This document shows, one piece after another, positions 25,117 to 32,855 of a stretch of DNA of 64,000 nucleotides. The position numbers were made by a program, and so were the translations under genes. Numbering within the stretch: the first letter of the stretch is position 1; each line of letters starts with the position of its first letter. Below the pieces are notes generated by a model. The model had not been told where the DNA came from. It did no database searches and worked only from the letters and a program-made list of their open reading frames with translations. The DNA lies in the NCBI RefSeq assembly GCF_014648415.1, contig NZ_BMRB01000001.1:682001-746000 (forward strand). Reading direction: 5' to 3'. The DNA comes from Actinokineospora fastidiosa (GTDB lineage Bacteria > Actinomycetota > Actinomycetes > Mycobacteriales > Pseudonocardiaceae).

Positions 25117-26304
25117 TCAGCCGCGGTAGAGGGCCGAGACCATCGCCTCCACCGCGATGCGCGGCTTGACGTTCTGCTCCAACGCGTCCCGGCAGGCCAG
25201 CACGGCCTCCAGCCGCCGCAGGATGGACTCCGGGGGCCAGGAGTTGGCCGCCTGGGCCGCCGCCTCCGCGTGGTCGGGGTGGTTCAGCGTCGCCTCCGAC
25301 CGCGCCCCGACGACCAGCGCGTCCCGGTAGAAACCCGCCAGGTCCACCAGCGCCAGGTCCAGCGAGTCGCGCTGCGTACGAGTGGCGCGGGACCGCTGCC
25401 GCCTCTCCAGGTCCTTCAACGCCCCCGCGCTGCCCCGAGTCGCCGCCGCCGCGCCCTTGCCGGTGCCGCCGTGGCCCATCGCGGTCCGCAGGGCGTCGCG
25501 TTCGACCTCGTCGCGGCTGGCCGAGACCTCCGCCGCGTCGGCCTCCGCGGCCTTCACCAGGTCGTCGGCGCTGTCGAAGACGTGCGTCAGCGTCGGCAGG
25601 TGCAGGGGGATGCGCAGCACCCGCTCCCGGCGCTCCCGGGCCGCCGGGTCCGTCGCGAGCCTGCGCGCCCGCCCGACGTGCCCGCCGCAGACCGACGCCG
25701 CCCACCGGGCCGTCTCCTGGTCGACGCCGTCCCTGCGGTGCAGCACCTCGGCGATCGCGTCCGCGGCCGGGGTGCGCAGCGGGACAGCGCGGCAGCGGGA
25801 CCGGATGGTGACCGACACGTCGTCGGGGTGGTCCGACGGCGCGCACAGCAGGAACACCGTGCGGGCTGGCGGCTCCTCGACGGCCTTGAGCAGGGCGTTC
25901 GCCGCGCCCTCCGTCAGCCGGTCGGCGTCGGTGATGATCACGACCTGCCAGCGGCCGCCGGTCGGGCGGCGCGCCGCGGTCTGCACGAGCGCGCGCATCT
26001 CGCTCACCGAGATCGACAGGCCCTCCGGCTCCACCACCCGCACGTCGGCGTGGGTGCCCGCCATGCTCGTCCGGCAGCCGGAGCACTCGCCGCAGCCCGC
26101 CTGGCCGGTCGTGCACTGCAGGCCAGCGGCGAACGCGCGCGCCGCCACCGAGCGCCCCGAGCCGGGCGGGCCGGTGAACAACCAGGCGTGCGTCATCCCG
26201 GCAGCGTCGCCGGTGCCGTCGACGAGCGCGGCGGCCGCCCGGGCCGCGGTGCTCAGCGTGGCCACGGCCTCCGGCTGGCCCACGAGCTCCGACCAGACCG
26301 TCAT
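25117..26304 (-). CDS. holB: DNA polymerase III subunit delta'
   Basis: 395 residues. The N-terminal AAA+ clamp-loader fold has the P-loop WLFTGPPGSGRSVAARAF and a Cys4 zinc site (CTTGQAGCGECSGC). The sensor and Walker-B region (RWQVVIITDADRLTEGAANA) and ALLKAVEEPP are diagnostic of delta'/gamma subunits. The P-loop ends GRS instead of GKS, consistent with the delta' subunit, which loads the clamp without needing its own ATPase. The ATG at 26302-26304 overlaps the stop of the upstream fusion gene (ATGA). Confidence 0.92.
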   Translation of the reverse strand: MTVWSELVGQPEAVATLSTAARAAAALVDGTGDAAGMTHAWLFTGPPGSGRSVAARAFAAGLQCTTGQAGCGECSGCRTSMAGTHADVRVVEPEGLSISVSEMRALVQTAARRPTGGRWQVVIITDADRLTEGAANALLKAVEEPPARTVFLLCAPSDHPDDVSVTIRSRCRAVPLRTPAADAIAEVLHRRDGVDQETARWAASVCGGHVGRARRLATDPAARERRERVLRIPLHLPTLTHVFDSADDLVKAAEADAAEVSASRDEVERDALRTAMGHGGTGKGAAAATRGSAGALKDLERRQRSRATRTQRDSLDLALVDLAGFYRDALVVGARSEATLNHPDHAEAAAQAANSWPPESILRRLEAVLACRDALEQNVKPRIAVEAMVSALYRG

Positions 26305-28280
26305 GCCGCGTCCGTCGGGACGGGGAGCAGGTCGCCCAGCTTGCGGTCGGCCAGCGCGGACCGCACGGCGACCCGCACGCGCTCGGCGACCGCGTCCTCC
26401 GGGCCGTCGCCGTCGACGACGATGTAGTGGTCGGGGTCGGCAGCGGCCATGTCGGTCAGCAGCTTCTGCACGTGCCAATGATGCTCGGTCGCGGGCGAGC
26501 GCGGCGGCAGGGTGCCCGGCTCGCGGTCCAGCAGCACCGTCAGGTCGGGGCGCAGTCGCGAGGTGGCCCAGTCGGCCAGCCCCTCCAGCTCTGCGGTGTC
26601 CAGGCCCGCCTTGGCCGACAGGTAGGCCAGCGGGCTGTCCACGAACCGCTCCAGCACGACCAGCGCGCCCCGCTCCAGCGCGGGCCGGATCTCGCGTTCC
26701 ACCAGGTCGGCGCGCACGGCGGCGGCGACAAGGGCCTGGGCGCGGGCGCTGGAGAGCTGCGCGCCCGTCAGCACGGCCCGCAGCCTGCCGTCGTCCAGCG
26801 CGGGGTCCTCGGCGAGCAGGATCTCCTTGCGGCCGGGCTTGCGCAGCCAGTCGACCAGCAGCTGGGCCTGGGTGCTGGTGTCCAGTCCGGCGGCGCCCTC
26901 GACGGCGATGAGCAGCCCGGTCGTGCGCCGCGGCGACCGGCGCAGCGTCGCGAGCAGGTCGGTGAGGATCTTCTCCGAGCGGCGGTCGTCCATCTGCCGG
27001 TACGCCACCACGCCCACCAGCGTGGCGATCACGCCCGCGCCCAGCAGCACCGGACGCGTGCCGTCGATGAGCATGTCGCGCCCGAACAGGCTCACCTGCC
27101 GGGGGCTGACCAGGCCGACCAGCACCGGCGTCGCGGCCATCGCGCCAGCCAGGATGATCTTCATCAGGGACTGGTACACGGCGTTGATCCGGCCGCGGAT
27201 GGCGTCCTCGACCTGCGTGCCGATGATGGTCACGCCGGTCAGGAACGCCGCGCCCGCGCCTGCGCCGAGGACCGACACCGCGATCAGGGACACGATCAGG
27301 TGCGGCGACAGCGCGATGACCGACAGCACGATGCCCGCGATCACGATCGCCACGCCGAAGAGCCGGTTGTGCGGCAGGGTGCGGGCCAGTTTCGGCGCGC
27401 CGCCCATGCCGGTGGCCAGGCCGATGAACAGCGCCACGAACAGCCAGCCGAACGCCGACTCGCCGCCGCCGAGGCTGTCGGCGTAGAGCTTGGCCGAGCC
27501 GATGAGGGCGCCCGCGGCGGCGAACGCGCCGATCATGCCGATGAGCAGGCCGCGCACCAGCGGCGTGGTGCGCACGAAGTGGGCGGCGTCGCCGATCATC
27601 GCGCGGAAGCCCGGCTTGGCCTCGGTCTCGGCCCGGACCGTGTCGTCCGCCCGCCGCGACAGCTCGGGGATCCGCGTCGCGATGATGATCGCGCTGGTCA
27701 GGTACAGCGCGCCGTTGAGCAGCAGGATGATCTTGGCGATGCCGAACCCGGACGGGTCGAGGTGGAACGCCGAACTGGTCCCGGTGATCAGCGCGTAGAG
27801 CCCGGCGCCGCTGATGACCGCGATGCCGTAGGTCATCACCATGCCCAGCTGGTTGGCCGTCTCCACCTGGTCGGGGCGGCGCAGCAGGTTGGGCACCGCG
27901 GCGTCCTTCGACGGGATCCACAGCAGCGCGCAGCAGCCGATGAGGAAGTTGCCGATGAACAGCCACAGCGGCGAGCCGACCACCGCGATCGAGACGAACA
28001 GCCCGCAGCGGGCGACGTCGGCCAGCGCCATCACCTTGCGCCGGTCGAACCGGTCGGCGAACAGCCCGCCCAGCGGCGCGAACAGCAGACCCGGCAGCAG
28101 CTGCGTCAGCACGACGCCCGCGAAGGCGAAGCTCTGCGCGCGGTAGTCGTCGAGGAACGTCGTGACGAGTCCGGTCAGCGCGAGCAGCGAGAGCCAGTCA
28201 CCCGTGCTGCACAGGTAGGTGACGCCCCACAGCCTGCGGAAAGGCCGGATGGACAGCACGCTGCGCACGCGGTGGGCCAT
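26301..28280 (-). CDS. MFS transporter / thymidylate kinase-like fusion protein
   Basis: 659 residues. About 430 residues form an MFS transporter with some 12 helices (RRLWGVTYLCSTGDWLSLLA; motif A loop GGLFADRFDRRKVMALADV). A C-terminal ~210-residue P-loop domain resembles dTMP kinase (LIAVEGAAGLDTSTQAQLLV ... RFVDSPLAYLSAKAGL). Such fusions occur in actinobacteria next to holB. Key kinase residues are changed: the Walker A lysine is Thr (GLDTST), the acidic REP motif reads EDP, and DR reads ER. The domain may be catalytically weak or dead. The ATG at 28278-28280 has GAGG at 5 nt; GTGs at 28307 and 28310 are alternatives. Confidence 0.85.
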   Translation of the reverse strand: MAHRVRSVLSIRPFRRLWGVTYLCSTGDWLSLLALTGLVTTFLDDYRAQSFAFAGVVLTQLLPGLLFAPLGGLFADRFDRRKVMALADVARCGLFVSIAVVGSPLWLFIGNFLIGCCALLWIPSKDAAVPNLLRRPDQVETANQLGMVMTYGIAVISGAGLYALITGTSSAFHLDPSGFGIAKIILLLNGALYLTSAIIIATRIPELSRRADDTVRAETEAKPGFRAMIGDAAHFVRTTPLVRGLLIGMIGAFAAAGALIGSAKLYADSLGGGESAFGWLFVALFIGLATGMGGAPKLARTLPHNRLFGVAIVIAGIVLSVIALSPHLIVSLIAVSVLGAGAGAAFLTGVTIIGTQVEDAIRGRINAVYQSLMKIILAGAMAATPVLVGLVSPRQVSLFGRDMLIDGTRPVLLGAGVIATLVGVVAYRQMDDRRSEKILTDLLATLRRSPRRTTGLLIAVEGAAGLDTSTQAQLLVDWLRKPGRKEILLAEDPALDDGRLRAVLTGAQLSSARAQALVAAAVRADLVEREIRPALERGALVVLERFVDSPLAYLSAKAGLDTAELEGLADWATSRLRPDLTVLLDREPGTLPPRSPATEHHWHVQKLLTDMAAADPDHYIVVDGDGPEDAVAERVRVAVRSALADRKLGDLLPVPTDAA

Positions 28281-28470
28281 CGACGCCTCGGCGTCGGCGT
28301 GGCCCACCACCTGCCCGTTCAAGCCTGCGCTGATCGCCCTCCACCCCAATCCACACCGACGGCGTCCCAGCGTAACCACCTGGCCTGCGCCGTTCAGGTG
28401 ACGCTGGCGTGGTTTGTCCAGGTTAGCCACCCGGCCGCAGGTCGGGGGTGACTTTCGGTAAAACCCGTCG

Positions 28471-28510
28471 CCCGGGCGCCTGACTGGGATTGTCCTGGAC
28501 CGGCGCCCGG
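28471..28510 (-). terminator. Likely topA terminator
   Basis: Read on the minus strand, GGGCGCC and GGCGCCC (with flanking GC pairs) form a stem around a 21-nt loop just after the topA stop. A GTTTTACC run follows shortly downstream. The large loop lowers confidence. Confidence 0.45.
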
Positions 28511-28523
28511 CGCACCGGGCGAA

Positions 28524-31346
28524 TCAGGCCTTCGACTTCGCCGTGGACTTCTTCGCCGTCGACTTCGCCGCGGTCTTCGCGCCGGTCTTGGCCGTCGACT
28601 TCGCCGCCGTCTTGGCCGGGGTCCGCCGGGTCGGGGTCCGCTTCGGGGCCGGTCCCTTGGCCCGCTTCTCGGCCAGCAGCTCCGAGGCGCGGTCCACCGA
28701 GATCGTCTCGACGCTGTCGGACTTGCGCAGCGAGGCGTTGTGCTCGCCGTCGGTCACGTACGGGCCGAACCGACCGTCCTTGATCACCATCGGCTTGCCC
28801 GAGACCGGGTCGGGGCCCAGCTCGCGCAGCGGCGGCTGGGCGGCGGCGGCGCGCCTGCCGCGCTGCTTGGGCTCGGCGTAGATCTTCAGCGCCTCGTCCA
28901 GGGTGATCTCGAAGATCTGCTCCTCGCTGGTCAGCGAGCGCGAGTCGGTCCCCTTCTTCAGGTACGGCCCGTAGCGGCCGTTCTGGGCGGTGATCTCCTC
29001 GCCGCTGGCCGGGTCGGTGCCCACCACGCGCGGCAGCGACATCAGCCTGAGCGCGTCCTCCAGCGTCACCGTGTCCAGCGACATGGACTGGAACAGCGAG
29101 CCGGTGCGCGGCTTGGCCTTCGCCTTGGCCTTCTTCTTGCCCGGCTCGGGCTCCTCCTCCGGCAGCACCTCGGTGACGTACGGGCCGAAGCGGCCGTCCT
29201 TGGCCACGATCTCGTGCCCGGTCACCGGGTCGGTGCCCAGGGAGCGGCCCTCCATCGGCACCGAGAACAGCTGCTCGGCCACATCGGGGGTCAGCTCGTC
29301 CGGCGGCAGGTCCTCGGGCAGGTTGGCCCGCTGCGCCTCGCCGTCGACCTCGCGCTCCAGGTACGGCCCGTACCGGCCGACCCGGACCACGACCGGGCGG
29401 CCCTCGGTGTCGGTGAACACCGGGATGGAGTTGACCTCCTTGGGGTCGATCTCCTCCACGCCCGAGCCGACCAGCTTCTTGAGCCCGCCGGAGCGCCCGA
29501 CCGAGCCCTCCGGGCCGACCGGGCCGCCGAAGTAGAAGCCGGACAGCCAGGTCGTGCGCTCCTGGTCGCCCACGGCGATGCGGTCGAGCTCGTCCTCCAT
29601 CGCGGCGGTGAAGTCGTAGTCGACCAGCCGCTCGAAGTGCTGTTCCAGCAGCCCGACCACGGAGAACGCGATCCACGACGGGACCAGCGCCGAGCCCTTC
29701 TTCCACACGTAGCCGCGGTCCTGGATCGTCTTGATGATCGAGGTGTAGGTCGACGGGCGGCCGATGCCGAGGTCTTCCAGCTGCTTGATCAGGCTCGGCT
29801 CGGAGTAGCGCGGCGGCGGGCTGGTGGCGTGCCCGTCCGCGGCGAGCTCGGCCGCGGTCACCGGGTGGCCCTTGGCCAGCCGGGGCAGCCTGCGCTCGGC
29901 GTCGTCGGCCTCGCCGCCGGTCTCGGTGTCGACCGACTCGACGTAGGCGCGCAGGAAGCCCGCGAAGGTGATCGTGCGGCCGCTGGAGGAGAAGACGCAC
30001 TCCTCGCCGGAGGCGGCGTTGCCGGTGATGCGCACGGTCATCGTGGTGCCGCGCACGTCGGCCATCTGGGAGGCGATGGTGCGCTGCCAGATCAGCTCGT
30101 AGATGCGGAACTCGTCGGCCTCCAGCTCGCGCGCGACCTCGCCCGGGGTGCGGAACACCTCGCCTGCCGGGCGGATGGCCTCGTGCGCCTCCTGGGCGTT
30201 CTTCACCTTGCGCGTGTACTGGCGCGGCTGCGGCGAGACGAACTCGCCGCCGTAGAGCTGGGTGGCCTGGGCGCGCGCGGCCTGGATCGCCGTCTCCGAC
30301 AGTGTCGTGGAGTCGGTACGCATATAGGTGATGTAGCCGTTCTCGTACAGCCGCTGCGCCGCGCGCATCGTGCGGTCGGACGAGAAGCGCAGCTTGCGGC
30401 CCGCCTCCTGCTGCAGCGTGGAGGTCATGAACGGCGCGTATGGCTTCCGCGTGTAGGGCTTCTCCTCGACGCTGGTGACCGTCAGCGCCGCGCCGCGCAG
30501 GCCCTCGGCGAGGCGGCGGGCCTCGGCCTCCTCCAGCAGCAGGACTGCGCCGTCTCCCCTGGGGCTACCGCCCTTCAGCCGCCCGTCCGGACCGAAGTCC
30601 CGGCCGGTGGCCAGGCGGGTGCCGTCGACCGACAGCAGCCGGGAGCCGAACGGGCGCGGCTCGGCGTCGGCGCCCGCGTCCAGGGTCGCGGAGATGTCCC
30701 AGTACGAGGCGGACACGAACGCCATGCGCTCGCGCTCGCGCTGCACGACGATGCGGGTCGCCACCGACTGCACGCGGCCAGCCGACAGCCGCGGCATGAC
30801 CTTCTTCCACAGCACGGGGCTGACCTCGTAGCCGTAGAGGCGGTCGAGGATGCGGCGGGTCTCCTGGGCGTCGACCAGGTCGCGGTCGAGCTCGCGGGTG
30901 CTCTCCGCCGCGGCGCGGATGGCCGACTCGGTGATCTCGTGGAACACCATCCTGCGGACCGGCACCTTCGGCTTGAGCGCCTCCAGCAGGTGCCAGGCGA
31001 TGGCCTCGCCCTCGCGGTCGCCGTCTGTGGCCAGGTAGAGCTCGTCGACGTCCTTCAGCAGGCCCTTGAGCTCGGTGACCGTGGACTTCTTGTCCGGGGT
31101 GACGATGTAGATGGGCTCGAAGCCGTTGTCGACGTTGACGCCGAGGTTGGACCAGGCCTTGCCCTTGAACTTCTCCGGCACCTCGGCCGCCTTGCGGGGC
31201 AGGTCGCGGATGTGGCCGCGGGAGGACTCCACCACGAAGTCGCGCCCCAGATAGGAGGCGATCTTCTTGGCCTTGGCCGGGGACTCGACGATCACGAGCC
31301 GCCGCCGTCCACCCCCGGCGCTGCTGTTGGTCTTCGTTCCGGCCAC
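28524..31346 (-). CDS. topA: DNA topoisomerase I (type IA)
   Basis: 940 residues. The TOPRIM domain (RRLVIVESPAKAKKIASYLG ... YLATDGDREGEAIAWHLLEA) and the active-site region around ENGYITYMRTDSTTLSE with its tyrosine are intact; it relaxes negative supercoils. The C-terminal half has repeated non-zinc topo C-terminal modules (GRYGPYLE, GRFGPYVTE, GRYGPYLKKG, GRFGPYVTDG). It ends in a Lys/Ala/Thr tail of the kind that binds DNA non-specifically in actinobacterial TopA. The GTG at 31344-31346 is used. Confidence 0.97.
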   Translation of the reverse strand: MAGTKTNSSAGGGRRRLVIVESPAKAKKIASYLGRDFVVESSRGHIRDLPRKAAEVPEKFKGKAWSNLGVNVDNGFEPIYIVTPDKKSTVTELKGLLKDVDELYLATDGDREGEAIAWHLLEALKPKVPVRRMVFHEITESAIRAAAESTRELDRDLVDAQETRRILDRLYGYEVSPVLWKKVMPRLSAGRVQSVATRIVVQRERERMAFVSASYWDISATLDAGADAEPRPFGSRLLSVDGTRLATGRDFGPDGRLKGGSPRGDGAVLLLEEAEARRLAEGLRGAALTVTSVEEKPYTRKPYAPFMTSTLQQEAGRKLRFSSDRTMRAAQRLYENGYITYMRTDSTTLSETAIQAARAQATQLYGGEFVSPQPRQYTRKVKNAQEAHEAIRPAGEVFRTPGEVARELEADEFRIYELIWQRTIASQMADVRGTTMTVRITGNAASGEECVFSSSGRTITFAGFLRAYVESVDTETGGEADDAERRLPRLAKGHPVTAAELAADGHATSPPPRYSEPSLIKQLEDLGIGRPSTYTSIIKTIQDRGYVWKKGSALVPSWIAFSVVGLLEQHFERLVDYDFTAAMEDELDRIAVGDQERTTWLSGFYFGGPVGPEGSVGRSGGLKKLVGSGVEEIDPKEVNSIPVFTDTEGRPVVVRVGRYGPYLEREVDGEAQRANLPEDLPPDELTPDVAEQLFSVPMEGRSLGTDPVTGHEIVAKDGRFGPYVTEVLPEEEPEPGKKKAKAKAKPRTGSLFQSMSLDTVTLEDALRLMSLPRVVGTDPASGEEITAQNGRYGPYLKKGTDSRSLTSEEQIFEITLDEALKIYAEPKQRGRRAAAAQPPLRELGPDPVSGKPMVIKDGRFGPYVTDGEHNASLRKSDSVETISVDRASELLAEKRAKGPAPKRTPTRRTPAKTAAKSTAKTGAKTAAKSTAKKSTAKSKA

Positions 31347-31418
31347 GGATCCCGCTCTCTCTGTTACCGCTCGACAGCCTGAGTCCCTACCACCCTGCCA
31401 TCGGCCACCAATACACGT

Positions 31419-32000
31419 TCATGACACCACACGCATCTCCGTGCCGGTGGGCCACTGTGCGTCGCACCCTAGTCCCGGAGAGCGACCCACGAGTTCCCCA
31501 AGCCGGGCGAGCCTACGCCGTCCCCGGATGCGCAGGCCGCCGGAATACGCCGACGCGGGCAGGCCGCACCGGCCGAGGGCGGCCACCAGAGCGTCCCGAG
31601 TATGCGGCGCGAGCCCGTCGGTGCCGAGCAGGTACCCCCCGTCCGTCCAGCGGCCTGCCGCCAGCGTCCACAGCCGCAGGGTGTTGCCGTCGGGGGTGAA
31701 GTCGTCCGGGACGCGCTTGCGCTGACCCCACTCCAGCGCGAGCGGCGCCAGGTCGGCGCGGAACGCGGTGCGCAGCTCAAGCTCGCCGGTGTACTCGCAG
31801 ATGTGCCTGCTGACCGCGACCCCGCGCAAGCCCAGGGCGCTGACCAGCGCTTTCGCCCGCGCCTGACCGGCGACCGGGACGGTCAGCCGGGCGGTGCCCC
31901 TGGCGAAGAGGCGGATCCGGCCCGGCCCGCAGAGCAGCCCCGCCAGGTCGGCCATGGCAGGGGTCGACGCCTCGGCGGAGTAGAAGGACAGCTGCTCCAC
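31419..32000 (-). CDS. Conserved actinobacterial protein (M. tuberculosis Rv3647c-like by position)
   Basis: 193 residues, starting at a GTG (31998-32000). No signal peptide or membrane helix is seen. Recognisable stretches are ADLAGLLCGPGRIRLFARGT, LVSALGLRGVAVSRH and RVPDDFTPDGNTLRLWTLAA. The fold suggests two related alpha/beta halves, a little like LAGLIDADG-type proteins, but no catalytic motif is evident. A protein of this size lies immediately upstream of topA on the same strand in mycobacteria, and it does so here. The function is unknown. Confidence 0.65.
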   Translation of the reverse strand: MEQLSFYSAEASTPAMADLAGLLCGPGRIRLFARGTARLTVPVAGQARAKALVSALGLRGVAVSRHICEYTGELELRTAFRADLAPLALEWGQRKRVPDDFTPDGNTLRLWTLAAGRWTDGGYLLGTDGLAPHTRDALVAALGRCGLPASAYSGGLRIRGRRRLARLGELVGRSPGLGCDAQWPTGTEMRVVS

Positions 32001-32081
32001 GGCGGCCAGGTTAGAACAGAAGTTCGACCAGCGGAAGCGTCGGCGACCACGGAGCGCGGTCGCCTCGTCACGTGGCGAACG

Positions 32082-32732
32082 TCACGAGGTCGTGGTCGGG
32101 GTCGGCGGCGCCGAGGGCGTCGGCGACCCGGTCACGCTCGGCGTCGTCGAGCCGGACGGGTCGGAGCCCGCGAGCGTGCGGCAGGACGGGGCCTTCTCGA
32201 ACGCGGCGTCGAGCTCCTCGTTGCCGCGCAGCCCCGCCATCGGGTTCTCCAGCTCGGAGAGCCGCTGCAGGTCCTCGCCGACGTTGGTGAACGCTTTCTG
32301 GAACGCCGCCTGGTTGCTGACGTCGGCCGCGGCGAGCTCGGTGCGCGACTGCTCGACCTGCGTCTTGGCCTCCTGCAGGGTCTGCATGGCCCGGTCGGCG
32401 GCGACCTCGCCGTCGGGCACCGGCGGCGCGCCGGCGTCGCGGATGGCCGCTGTCATCCGATCGAGCGCGGCGACCAGCGTGTCGAGGTAGGCGACGAGGT
32501 TGGTCTTGGCCGCCTTCGGGTCGTTCGGGTCGATGTCCGGCCCGGCGCTGAGCTTCTTCACCTCGGGCGCGACCGACGAGCAGACCCGCTCGGCCCATGC
32601 GACCGCGTCGCCGGTCGTCGTGGTGGTGGTCGCCGGGGGCTGCGGGGCGGGCTCGGGCGCTGCGGGTTCGTCGTTGCCGCACCCCGCCAGGACCAGAGCG
32701 ACGGCTGCGGCGATCAGGGGGCGGCGGACCAT
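32082..32732 (-). CDS. Lipoprotein with a helical domain
   Basis: 216 residues. The lipoprotein signal ends VLAGCGN. A Pro/Thr linker is followed by a mostly helical domain (about 45-185; VAYLDTLVAALDRMTAAIRD, LQEAKTQVEQSRTELAAADV) with cysteines in ERVCSSV and APSCRTLAG, and a Ser/Thr/Pro tail. The ATG at 32730-32732 has GAGGAG 9 nt upstream. It is expected on the outer face of the membrane. No family or function can be assigned. Confidence 0.75.
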   Translation of the reverse strand: MVRRPLIAAAVALVLAGCGNDEPAAPEPAPQPPATTTTTTGDAVAWAERVCSSVAPEVKKLSAGPDIDPNDPKAAKTNLVAYLDTLVAALDRMTAAIRDAGAPPVPDGEVAADRAMQTLQEAKTQVEQSRTELAAADVSNQAAFQKAFTNVGEDLQRLSELENPMAGLRGNEELDAAFEKAPSCRTLAGSDPSGSTTPSVTGSPTPSAPPTPTTTS

Positions 32733-32811
32733 GGCGGGGCTCCTCGGGCTGCTCGGGTCGGCGTCGCCGATCCTTCCACGCGGCGCAGCCGCCCGCAGGC
32801 CGAATAGCGCA

Positions 32812-32843
32812 GGGCAGGCTCAGCCTTTCGGCTGAGCCTGCCC
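32812..32843 (-). terminator. hppA terminator
   Basis: A perfect 14-bp stem (GGGCAGGCTCAGCC / GGCTGAGCCTGCCC) closes the tetraloop TTTC, 12 nt beyond the hppA stop. It is among the strongest hairpins in the window. Confidence 0.85.
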
Positions 32844-32855
32844 CGGCGAACAGCG

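Noticed and set aside
28740-31382. An 880-codon plus-strand open frame opposite topA
   Set aside because: topA is unambiguous on the minus strand, and the antisense reading has only compositional bias.
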